Assembly (NCBI GenBank): GCA_009733575.1
Contig: ML769474.1
Span: 1-64,000 of the forward strand
Direction of reading: 5' to 3'
Source of the DNA: Gymnopus androsaceus JB14
Taxonomy: Eukaryota; Basidiomycota; Agaricomycetes; Agaricales; Omphalotaceae
Length of the DNA: 64,000 bases
In this document: positions 11,276 to 20,825 of the stretch, piece by piece
Layout: each line of letters opens with the position of its first letter
Position numbering within the stretch: position 1 is the stretch's first letter
Made by a program: the position numbers and the translations under genes
Notes under the pieces: generated by a model
Told to the model about the DNA's origin: nothing
What the model saw: only the letters and a program-made list of their open reading frames with translations
The model's database searches: none

Positions 11276-13099
11276 TGATGAGTTAGATATGTGCTGGGTA
11301 TGAAAACCAACCAAACAACAATCACCCCAATCAGATACAATCCAAAAGGTTTAATTTAATGCGAGGAAGGAGGTTGTCGAAGGTTCCCTCGACTACTAAT
11401 TGATTCGAAGAGAAAAGCACTTGACAGTTGACACAGATAGTGCGCAATGAACAAGGTTTTATATTTGGAGGGAGGTTTTGAAAAGCCAACTAACGTACGA
11501 CGACGTGCTGAACTAATCGAGGGGAAAGCAAACACCAAAGCACAGGTCAAGTACGCCGACTCAACAAACGACTTTGCGTATCCGCGGTGAAACACCAAAG
11601 CACGGGTCAAGTATGCCGACTCAACAAACAACTTTGCGTATCTCGGGAGCCTTTACGTTGCCGCACAATGATACTCCAACTCTCAGGGATTCCTGCGAGT
11701 TACCTAACAAGCTTATACGACCGCCGCGCAAGTCACTCGAGTAGGTGTTTTTAACACACTCAGCGAAGAGCGGGCAAGGGGTAGAATCTGTTGGTAAAGC
11801 TAGGTAACACTCTGAGAAGCTTCCTCCCTAAAACTAGACCAAGCCGACACTTGGGTCCAAGACCTTTCCTAATCAACAACGGGCTCGTTGAGGTGTGCAC
11901 GTTAGGCTCCACCTGCGGTCCTAAGACTGATGTGACCTCTCTTCGAGATGAAAACCAGGAATGCTCAACTTAATAGCCGGGAAGTAGAATGAACAGCCTC
12001 AGTATTATCGAGGTTACAAGAAGGCCACCCGTTTCAAAGGTTGTAGAGGACGATGCAGACGCGTCTGAGCGTGTACGAATCACTACAGGTCCTAAGATAG
12101 AACTGCGTTTCAGGTATCAAGTCTAACTTGTCATTCCGAGATAGAATAGCTACCCTTATATACTGAGCGAGATATATGAAAATAGGAAAATGAGAGAAAC
12201 TGAGCGAGATAGGATGAAACAGAGTAAGTAAAATAGAAAAAGATAAATAATGTCCATATATGCGTGTATACTATGGTTTTGCCTCAACATTTTTCCTGCC
12301 TCGTTCGTTTGTCTTCCTCGATTGGGTCGACTTTTGGGATTTTGGTCCGAATCGACTCGAGTCATTTGCCTTTTTACAAGGCTCGCCAGTTCCTTTAGCA
12401 GAACAGCCCTCGGAAGTATTTCTATGTTTTTCCTTGCCAATGGGAGACTGGTTATTATCCCTAGTTCCGCATGGTCTTGAGTCTAGATGCCTGGTAGCAT
12501 ATGGATCTCGGTAAAACGCTGAGGCTCGGATAGAAATACTCCTTGGTCCTTCTGTGCTCTAGAAGTAGCTACAGCAAGTGGTTCATGTGGCCGCGTTGGA
12601 CTGCCGCAGCTATATGCCTGGGCGCTTTCCAGCGAGCGTCAACTTTGAGGGCACCCGTTAGGGTACTTCCCCATCTCAGTCCACCTTGCTTCGTTTAATA
12701 AACTTGAGTGTCGTTTAGACTCCTCGGTGAGTTGATCGCGGAAGCGATGCCTCGTTAAGACTTCGATCCCTTGGGTATATCCTTTGATGACCTAGCCTAG
12801 TATAACTGGTATGTGGGCTCGTTTATCTGCCTCGGTCAGCAACTTGTTATCCAACAAGCTTGCCCCGCTACACCATACCGCGCATAGGACTTTGATCGAG
12901 GCGCATTCACAAAGTTAAGTATGGTACCATTGCGCGTACCGTTACTCTGCAACCTCTTGGGTAGAATAGGTCCTCGGTAGATTTTAACTATCAGCTCGGG
13001 CTCACTATAGTTCTCTTATTGACCGTGTTTTGTTACTAACAGAACCTAGGATTATTGGTTCTGCGCAGTTCTAGCCTTAGCCGAAAAATCGGCATATCA
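11276..13099 (-). repeat. LTR-like element copy B (1,824 bp), inserted in gag
   Basis: This is the reverse-oriented sibling of the element at 1,673-3,434, with only scattered substitutions along its length. It ends in TGATGAGTTAG (left, plus strand) and CGGCATATCA (right). The flanking tetramers are ACGC (11,272-11,275) and ACGT (13,100-13,103), a near-perfect 4-bp duplication. It is about 62 bp longer than copy A because a block around 11,525-11,650 is tandemly duplicated ('caccaaagcac.ggtcaagta'). It separates the N-terminal gag fragment from the rest. Confidence 0.75.
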
Positions 13100-13554
13100 A
13101 CGTGTCTCGAAGCTGAGGAGCCGAGATCCTGGCCACCGTATTCCATGTTGAAGGCAGTCGGGGTCAGAATCCCACCCCAGCTACTTACACTAGGTAGAGG
13201 AGCCAAATGGCCCAAGCCAGATGACTGTGCTTGCAAGGGAGAAGTAGGAGGCACTAATGGTGCATGGATCCCGTTCCAAGGAGAGACTGGAGGTGGTTGG
13301 ATACCACGGAATGAGGGAGGAGCAGGTGGCGTGGAGAAAGGTGCCTGGCAACGAGAGACCGGGTCAATGTGGTCTTTGTTCAGAAGGTGTAAGAGACTCC
13401 CATTCAAACACTTCTGTTGCTGAGGGCATGGTGGGGAAGGTGGCTGCTGTTGACCTTGCTGGTGTCTAGAGGGTCCAGTGTTGTTCCCTGTTTCTGCTGG
13501 CTGGTGAGGAGGAGCACCAGCGGCTTCCTTGCTCTGCTATCTTGTTGTAGTCAT
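13100..13554 (-). pseudogene. Gag-like gene, N-terminal proline/glutamine-rich part (retroelement)
   Basis: From an ATG at 13,554-13,552 the frame is closed by a stop at codon 6. The same frame then continues as a Pro/Gln-rich sequence (PPSPPCPQQQKCLNG; LLHLLNKDHIDPVSRC; PFSTPPAPPSFRG) until the LTR-like copy B at 13,099. A low-complexity disordered N-terminus of this kind is usual for gag of these elements, but there is no diagnostic motif, so the assignment rests on position. Confidence 0.5.
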
Positions 13555-13949
13555 ACTAGCAGGAGAGAGAGAGAGTGGTGAATTTCCAGAGAAAGAAATG
13601 AGCGATTTCGGAGATTTTCGCAGGAAGAGAAATGAAAAAGAATTCGGAGCGAAGGGAGAAGGATTGAAGGAATTCCTTTGATGTTGAGTTTTGCTGTAGT
13701 GAAGGTAAGAGAACAAGATCTGGGAAACTCTGAACGTGGGATTGCAACAATGTGATGAAAACGCAGCCTACTATTCCCATGGGTCACACGTAGGCTTGGA
13801 TATTCTCATTGGCTGGCACTTGACTTATCTTGACACTTCTTTTATGCATGTGATGTCACTGAAGCTGGCGCCTATTCTTTCAACTTTGATGCCCACCAAA
13901 GCATGTAGCTTTCTGCTTGCTTTTCACTAGCATTCAAGGCTGTAGGATT

Positions 13950-14640
13950 CAAGGGGGATCTGAAAATAGAATTACTGAAATCGTCCCTGAAAGTTTAACA
14001 CAAGGATGATGATGATCCCAAATAAGGAAATGCATCATGTCATACTGATTACTAGTGCTCTCTGCAAGCTTTTTCTTTGTGTCTAGTTAGTTTCTAACTT
14101 CTCCAGCTTGCGGACACACATTGTCTAGTGTACAAATGACCAAAAAAGTGATATTAGACTGGTTCTGTACTAATAACAAGAAAATTTAAACTAATTAGAT
14201 ACAGAGTGTTGAACCCGAATGTGAATGTAAATGGTTTTCAAGGAGTGAGATTCAAGAACCAAGGAGCCAGATGCAGCTTGAACTCCCAGGAAGTAGTGCT
14301 CTAGGATGAACAATGCTGCCACGACAGTGTCGCAGCTCAACTGGAAGACGGGAGAGGAAAAATTGCAAGCGCGCGCACGTGTTGAAGTAATCCTAACCCT
14401 ATCAGATTTAGTTCTTCGCTTGCAATTCTCTCAATTCCGAATGAAATTCTGAATAAAGACTCTCAAATACACAGTAGAGCATACTTAAATAATCATACCA
14501 GCTCATATTTTCTTATGATGTCGTGAGCTGAAAGTCAAGGCGACATTAATGTTTCTCACTCTGAAAGTTTTAAGCGCTTGACACCAACACGAGCATATGG
14601 ACCAGATGGAAATGGAAATTCAGTGATCAGATCCCCCTTT
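13950..14640. mobile_element. MITE-like element with 8-bp target duplication (hAT-like)
   Basis: Terminal inverted repeats CAAGGGGGATCTGA (left) and TCAGATCCCCCTT (right) enclose about 690 bp of AT-rich DNA without coding frames. The 8 bases GTAGGATT occur immediately outside both ends (13,942-13,949 and 14,641-14,648). An 8-bp duplication with short G-rich terminal repeats is the hallmark of hAT-derived elements. The duplication could be read as 7-9 bp because neighbouring bases also match. Confidence 0.6.
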
Positions 14641-14769
14641 GTAGGATTCAAGTAGAACTTGCAGGTAATTATAAATGAAATGCTTTCATTATACAACTTG
14701 AAATGTACTTAGTTTGTAGAGTATCAGTGTCAATAATCACAATTTAGTTGACTGAACTTTAGGGCCCTA

Positions 14770-15324
14770 GGGCATGCCACCATAACCGTCTATGTTGACG
14801 GGACCGTTGTATTGGGACCGTGCCCATCCCATCTTGGATTTTCTGGGACCGTGATTTGCTGTCCCGTTTTGCCTGTTATGGTTGTAATTACGGGTGTTAG
14901 AAAATATCAGTATGAAATAGGTTTTTTTGTAGAATTTTGCATGGACTTCCCACATGAGTGTACTATATCATGGCATAAAATAAGTTTCTTATTTACAAAA
15001 GGGCTTGCTCTTTATAGTTTGAATCCCCCGAGGCATGTGAAAATATTCCAGGATCACCTCCTGAGTGTAAAATGAGTGTTTAATGACCATTTTCAGGTTT
15101 CTACAGTGTTGAAAGGGTCTATGCACATTTATTCATCTCACAATACCCCCAGGTAAGTCATTGCATCAAATATCTGACCTTCAAAGCCATTAAAGGCGTG
15201 GGGGACTGTATACCATATATGGGACAGTTACGGGGGCTACCGTACTGTTTCTGAATAAATATTTTATTACAGTTACGCCCATATTTTTGACAGCCGTAAT
15301 CATTTACAGGACGGTGACATGCCC
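14770..15324. mobile_element. MITE-like element with TA-flanked GGGCATG termini (555 bp)
   Basis: The ends are GGGCATGCCACC on the left and GGTGACATGCCC on the right, each flanked by TA (14,768-14,769 and 15,325-15,326). Inside, both arms carry several diverged inverted words such as accgtc/gacggt, gggaccgt and cccgtaac, so the element can fold into a long imperfect hairpin. No coding frame is present. Confidence 0.55.
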
Positions 15325-15559
15325 TACCCAAGTTTGGTTAATGTTTGGAGTGCAGTATGCATCCATGTATCCAACATGTATCTTCCTTTTTCAAACTGGC
15401 TCCTCAGGACTTGCAACTAAAGTTGGTGCACTATGATGAAGGATTTTGGCCCTTCAGGGATGTTTTTTAGCGCATATAGGGATGAAGGAGGCAGAATAAA
15501 AGGAAGGGATATTACTATGGTATTGAGGAGCTGGAGGCAGTGTGGGGTTGTTAAGCCCG

Positions 15560-15810
15560 TGCAGCCCAGATCGAAGCGGCGGGAAATCGATCGCAAATCA
15601 ATCGTGGGAATCGACCGATGTCAATCGATCGATGACCTGGGTTGGACCTTTGAAGTAATGGGACTTGGCGAAGCTATTAGCAACACCCTTAACACACTGT
15701 AATGTGTCCCAGAGGAAAGGAGTGGAAGAAGGGCGGAGCGGAGCGAACGCACAGCCGCAAGTCGATCGCAAATCGATCGCAATGTCGATCAATTGATCGG
15801 CGGAGATGTC
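15560..15810. repeat. ATCGATCGG-rich low-complexity array, left block
   Basis: Two clusters (15,575-15,640 and 15,760-15,810) are built from repeated aatcgatcgcaaatc and tcaatcgatcg words, joined by non-repetitive sequence. The words are self-complementary (ATCGAT, CGATCG). Not coding. Confidence 0.6.
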
Positions 15811-16094
15811 GGAAATAAGAATAGAGAAGATCAGCTAGGCTAAGTTGATTTTCGAACTGAAGTTACGATACATGGTACACTACTTAAATACTAGTGAGTC
15901 CGGATAAATGGATAAATAGAAAGAACAATAAGTAATACATATCCGGGAGTGTATTCAGTAAGTATAACAATAAAGTAATTCAGTCAGAAAGACAAAAGAA
16001 TATAAAAGGAATAAAACAATAAGTATCGGAAAAGTATCGGAAAGTTGTCTGAACATGATAGGAATGTTTCCGAAGGTAAAGGGAAGTTATCAGA

Positions 16095-16235
16095 TCGATA
16101 TGTTGATTGATCGATGGCGATCGATCGGAAATTGATCGGCAATCAATCGGAAATCGGCGGCAAGTATCGGAAATGAATCAATCGGAAATTGATCGGCAAT
16201 TGATCGGAAATCGGCGGTAAGTGTTGGAAATGATC
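16095..16235. repeat. ATCGATCGG-rich array, right block with two 50-60 bp direct units
   Basis: The word 'gaaattgatcggcaat' starts two neighbouring units, each ending in 'cggaaatcggcgg' followed by 'aagt'. The block belongs to the same family as 15,560-15,810. It has no coding potential I can support. Confidence 0.6.
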
Positions 16236-16377
16236 GGTGATGATAGCATGGATATAACAGGGGTAGACTGTAGTTGCAAGTATGTGAAATATAATGTCGA
16301 CTGCTCAATCATATTGGATCAATTTGGATAATTTTGGGAAGATCCATCTGTAATATGCAAGGGAAGCAGAAGAATAG

Positions 16378-17100
16378 GTGAGGAGAGTGAGGAGTGCCGC
16401 AGCTCCAATCAAATAATATGCTCTCACTCAAAAAATTGACCAATATACTCATAAGTATTCCTAAGTACCAAAACTAAGCTGCACACTACATTGGTCTACA
16501 TGCGTGAGGGGATGAGAAGCACAGCTCCAAACAGAACAGAACCATTTTGCTTGCTCAAAAACTGACTGATACACTCACAGCAATCATACATATTCCTAGG
16601 TAACTAAGTTGCATACTGAGTACACGGGTGAGGGGAGTGAGAAGCGCAGCTCCAAACGTAATTGAACCATTCTGCTTGCTCAAAACCTAACCGATAAGTA
16701 CTCAAACGTATTCCTACGGTAGAATCCTAAGCGACTAAGCTGTTATGTAACTTAGTAAGTATTTACATGGGTGAGGGGAGTGAGGAGCATAGCTCTGAAC
16801 AGAATCAAACCGTTTTGCTTAGTATACTTAATCAAACGTATTCCTACAATAGAATCCTAGATAAACAAGCTGCATTAGCACTATGTAAGTAATTACATGG
16901 GTGAGGGGAGTGAGGAGCGCAGCTCCGAACGGAATCGAACCGTTTTGCTTGCTCAAAAACTGACTGATAAGTATACTTACTCAAATGTATTCCTACAATA
17001 GAATCCTAGATGAACAAGCTGCATTAGCACTATGTAAGTAATTACACGGGTGAGGGGAGTGAGGAGCGCAGCTCCGAACGGAACCGAACCATTTTGTCTA
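16378..17100. repeat. Degenerate tandem repeat, about six 125-150 bp units
   Basis: The phrase gtgaggggagtgaggagc recurs at about 16,378, 16,503, 16,628, 16,771, 16,901 and 17,050. Each is followed by a short palindrome (GGAGCGCAGCTCC in the best units), 'gaacggaatcgaaccgtttt' or a decayed form, and an AT-rich spacer with 'tattcctacaatagaatcc'. Units become more alike toward the right. On the minus strand the best unit contains GGTTCGATTCC (16,931-16,941), a perfect Pol III B-box. No gene lies inside. Confidence 0.7.
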
Positions 17101-17262
17101 GCTCATCGCTCAAAAACTAAGTCCTAACTTCCTATATTCATTCTTTTGCTGTGCATTGCACGGGTCACTGCTAGTCATCTATCAATTACGCCCTCCAGCC
17201 AGGTACTTGAAGGACCACTCCCTGACCAGTCGAATGCCATTTTACGACGGGTTTCATTTTAT

Positions 17263-17398
17263 ACCGAATTTCCAAATCCTTTCGGATTAGGATGAGGATG
17301 ATTGGGATAGGGATTGTTGGGGAAAGCACGGCCTCCCCTAAAAACAATTTGCAATAGCAAAGCTGAGGGAAATTTGAGCGCAATAACTTGACTCCAAT
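17263..17398. repeat. Dispersed duplication, copy 1
   Basis: About 135 bp starting ccgaatttcc and ending gactccaat are repeated in the same orientation at 22,861-23,003 with small indels. Shared landmarks are 'tttcggattaggatgagg', 'aaagcacggcctcccct' and 'gaaatttgagcgcaa'. On the minus strand both copies encode a similar short peptide (PNHPHPNPKGFGNS), but no intact gene is visible. Confidence 0.65.
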
Positions 17399-17836
17399 AA
17401 CAACGACAATGCATGTGGAATGTATCTGGAAGCTCGAAGGGAATAGGAAGCAGTACTGGAAGACCATCGTTCATCTCGTCCAGCCATTGAGAACGTGTTC
17501 ATTTTAGTATCGGCGGCGTCATAATATCCATAGTTCATCTGCGTCGACAACTCTATAAAGTCAAAAGAAGTTAGCTAGCGAGACAGTTCTTATTTTTAGC
17601 AAGAACAATTGGCACAAGTTACAATTACTTATAATGTACATTATGTGGTTGTTGAAGTAGTAACGAATTGGAATGGAGCGTTGTTGGAGGTCCTGGCACT
17701 GGCAGCTGATGGTAATATTGAGAGTTGGATAAGTACTAAAATAAGCAGTAAATAATTGAACATAGATTCCAGTGCTGGAATAAATATTACTAGCCAGTCA
17801 TAGTTGCCCGTAATTTGAGAATTAGGCTTAGTTTTA

Positions 17837-18420
17837 TCTAAACAGATGAGGACTGTCCATTATTTTTTAAACACATTTAAACACTCTGTTTAAACAATAA
17901 TTTTTACCACATATTAGGGTGGAGGAGAGTCTGGTCATGTGATTAATCATGTGACTAATCACATGACTATGACTCACTAGCTAATATCCAAGGGAAAATT
18001 AAACAGGCCAATGATATGCTGTGGGATGTAGTCATGTGATCGTGGAAAAGTTAAGGTCAGGGTTAGCGCTAGCTTACCCTGACCTGGCCAACACATGACC
18101 TAGGTGTAGGTGGGTTAGGGGTTAGGGTTAGGAGGTTAGGGGTTAGGTGGTTAGGGTTAGGGATAAGGATGAAGTCTGGGGTGCGGGGCTTGCCCCGCTG
18201 TTAATGAGGCTATGTAGTCTCAGGATGAGTACTAAGGGCCTGGGAAAGAATGCAGTGAGATAGTAGTCCAACACACGGGGCAGGGGGGGGGTGTCAGTTT
18301 TTTCCCACAATGCCCTGTTCAGGCTCTACATAAATATTTAGTTTTGTTTAATTATGTTTAAACAATATAACTCTGTTTAGACATGTTTAAATAATGCTGG
18401 ACAATCCTTACATGTTTAGA
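17837..18420. mobile_element. MITE-like element 2 with telomere-like repeat core
   Basis: The ends read TCTAAACAGATGAGGACTGTCC on the left and, in complement, TCTAAACATGTAAGGATTGTCC on the right, running into AT-rich 'tttaaac' words. The centre (about 18,045-18,335) has TTAGGG-type runs and 'ggggggtgtcagttttttcc', the core found in MITE-like element 1, although the terminal repeats differ. A further palindrome, gtcatgtgatta...taatcacatgac, lies at 17,935-17,970. No target duplication is clear. The right end is 6 bp from the stop codon of the next gene. Confidence 0.6.
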
Positions 18421-18425
18421 GAAAA

Positions 18426-20790
18426 CTAATACTTTTGTAGGTAATTTCTCAGGACATTCACAGCTTGAATCGCAGCGGCCTGTTTCGCGGTGTCTTTACG
18501 TGTTGCTTGGCCAGCGCCGTACAGCGCACCGTCCACTAGAATCGGCATTGAGTCTTCTACAAAACGGGCCAGAAGCATAATCTGACACACCGTAAGCTCT
18601 GGCAACCCAGACCAAAGCATCTGGGGGCCCAGATCTCTGTTCCTGGTACTTGTATTCAACTATATGAGCAGTCCGAGCAGCCCAGTTGTTGAGAACAGTA
18701 CAGGGATGACCAAACCCGGAAGCATCTTGGCAAATTGAGCATATTGTAGTGCTAACACTTTAAAGAAACAGACCTGGAAAACGTGAGATTGAAGAAATCA
18801 CAGGGAGCAACACTGTTTCACACACACCTGGTCCACCCTGAAAGAAACTTGGTGGTTGATCCCCAAGCGAGGCATGCTTCCCCTTCCCAGCATCGCGTTC
18901 ATCATCCCTTTCATCATCCCTTGAGTTTGACATATCTAAGTATGGAGCGGTATGGTTAGGTGGCTGAGGTATAATACTAGGTGCTGGTAGAAGCTCTCCA
19001 CACTGGCCACACCTTTCATTAGGGGATGGCTGCTGGTATATTAGTACCACATTTCTGAATGCATCTGGGGTAAAGGTGATTTCTTCTCGAGTATAACCTT
19101 CACAACTACAAGCGCGTCGATATCCCATGACGCTGCGACCGCGGCGGCGAGGGAGTTGAATTCTGTCGTTAAAAATCACACTGTCGTAGTTTTGGGATAT
19201 GTAAGATAATGATGAATTGGAGAAGCCAAAAGGATTCCAAATTATTTCACGTCGGGGAGGGCGTTTGGCAGCCTGGGGCATGTTTGCAATAGGAGAAATT
19301 TCTGGATCACCAGTAGATTCCATTTGAGGTGAATTTAACCCCCTGCTATTGGTAAATTCCTCCTTCATATGCTGGTCGGCCTCGTCCCCTTTGAGTTATA
19401 TGTCACAAAGAATTGTATGAGAGGCGAAACATCTAAGCTCACCATGTAGGATATGGTTGGCATCGTTGAAGATCTTTAAAACAAGGACGCCTAAGCAATC
19501 CGACTTTGACAGTCAAAGACAAACTGACCTTTTTCATGAAAGAATAACAAATCTCAACGTCTGTGACCGTCTGTTGGTTCTCAAGGGTTGTATCTCCATC
19601 GAAGGAATTGGGAGTGAATGTTAGCCGTGTATGACCAGAGCCATCCGAAAAGGCATCGAATGCCTGTGGTCCAATGAGTAGTCCTCTTGGTGCAGTCATT
19701 GACACCAATGACATTACTTACATCAATTCCTAGTTCTGATAAGGGATGAATAGTCTTGGAAATATAGTCAAACCCCGACTACGATGAAGTGCTATTTCAG
19801 TGATGGATAGCACGGTGCGTGTTAAAAAAAACACTCCGACTCACTGTAATTCCCTGTACCTGAAAGACTTCGTCAGTAATTGATCAAGTCCAAAAAAAAC
19901 ATCTTACTGCTCGCAATCCTATTGATGTAGCTCCCCAGCTCCTTTTCTTAGCATCGAGGCAATCAGACGATGAGTACTGTCCGCTAAAGACTGACAAAGT
20001 AACTAACATGAAACGATAAAGTAACTTAGTAAGGCCAGTAACCGCACCTCCATCAAAGACAATATAATGCAGGTCTGAAGAGCAATCGGAAGTAGGTGAT
20101 ATACCTATAATGTCGAGAAAATGAGCATTTCTGCAATATGAAGTTGCATTAATACAGCTTTTCTCGCGGTATGTTCTGCATGCCTTACAGTATGCGCCGA
20201 GAAGACAAGTTCAGAGTTTCTGCCATGACTGCAGCAAATTCAGAATAGGAATATTTGCAAGAAAAGGAGTGTATGTCCTACCTTCTTGGCTGCAGAACCC
20301 TCAAAAACCTGAAGCACCACCTCAGACCCGTTTCGGTTCGCGCCGTGAATCGTGACCCTTCTCGTGCACATATTACCCTCACGGTACGAAGCTCATCCCT
20401 TGGGATCTATATTTACAGTCAAACCATACATTGTGATAGATACAAGGGTGCCGCTTACCACACGAAAGGCTGCCGAGGGTACATCTTCTTGCTGGCGCGC
20501 TTCTAGTTCTCAGAGTGTAAGCGGAGCTGAAACACTACACTAGCAACATCAATCTGCTTACGGTTGTTCCATGCCCAGAGCAAGCATAGAAATGACTATT
20601 GTGGATTGTAAAACGTGCGATTGAGCGAAGAATGGAGCTCTGATGAAGGTGGTAAACGACAACAAGTAAGCTGTATAATGATAGAGAAACTCACTCTAAG
20701 AGGGTATTCCTGCCACGTCTAAACTCCTCCATCCTTGCCTGTGTGTTTGCTCCTTCTTCATGCGAGGATGGATCAATTAACGGTTGTTGT

Positions 20791-20825
<35 letters not shown>

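Larger units (their letters stand above)
1054..13554 (-). mobile_element. Decayed Ngaro/DIRS-like tyrosine-recombinase retroelement with four nested insertions
   Basis: Read on the minus strand, the fragments come in the order gag (13,554 to about 9,230, with a Cys/His cluster), reverse transcriptase (about 9,400-8,355, continuing at 5,093-4,571), RNase H (about 4,634-4,250) and tyrosine recombinase (4,054-3,435, continuing at 1,668-1,054). Gag-RT-RH-YR is the order of the Ngaro/PAT branch of DIRS elements. In-frame stops and frame changes make it non-functional: gag stops at codon 6, and RT has a TGA just after its first Asp motif. The interruptions at 1,673-3,434, 5,096-8,352, 10,210-10,815 and 11,276-13,099 are later insertions, because coding sequence resumes across them. 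The element's own termini were not located, so the boundaries are coding limits only. Confidence 0.8.

Noticed and set aside
1673..13099. The 1.8-kb inverted repeats as the terminal inverted repeats of one large transposon
   Set aside because: Recombinase coding sequence lies outside copy A and gag coding sequence lies outside copy B. Each copy has its own 4-bp target duplication, so they are two separate insertions, not element termini.
15560..16235. A CRISPR-like repeat-spacer array
   Set aside because: Repeat words vary in length and spacing, there are no unique spacers of constant size and no cas genes, and the genome is eukaryotic.
16900..16960. A tRNA gene
   Set aside because: The T-arm and B-box are good, but no acceptor stem, anticodon arm or A-box at the right distance can be folded.
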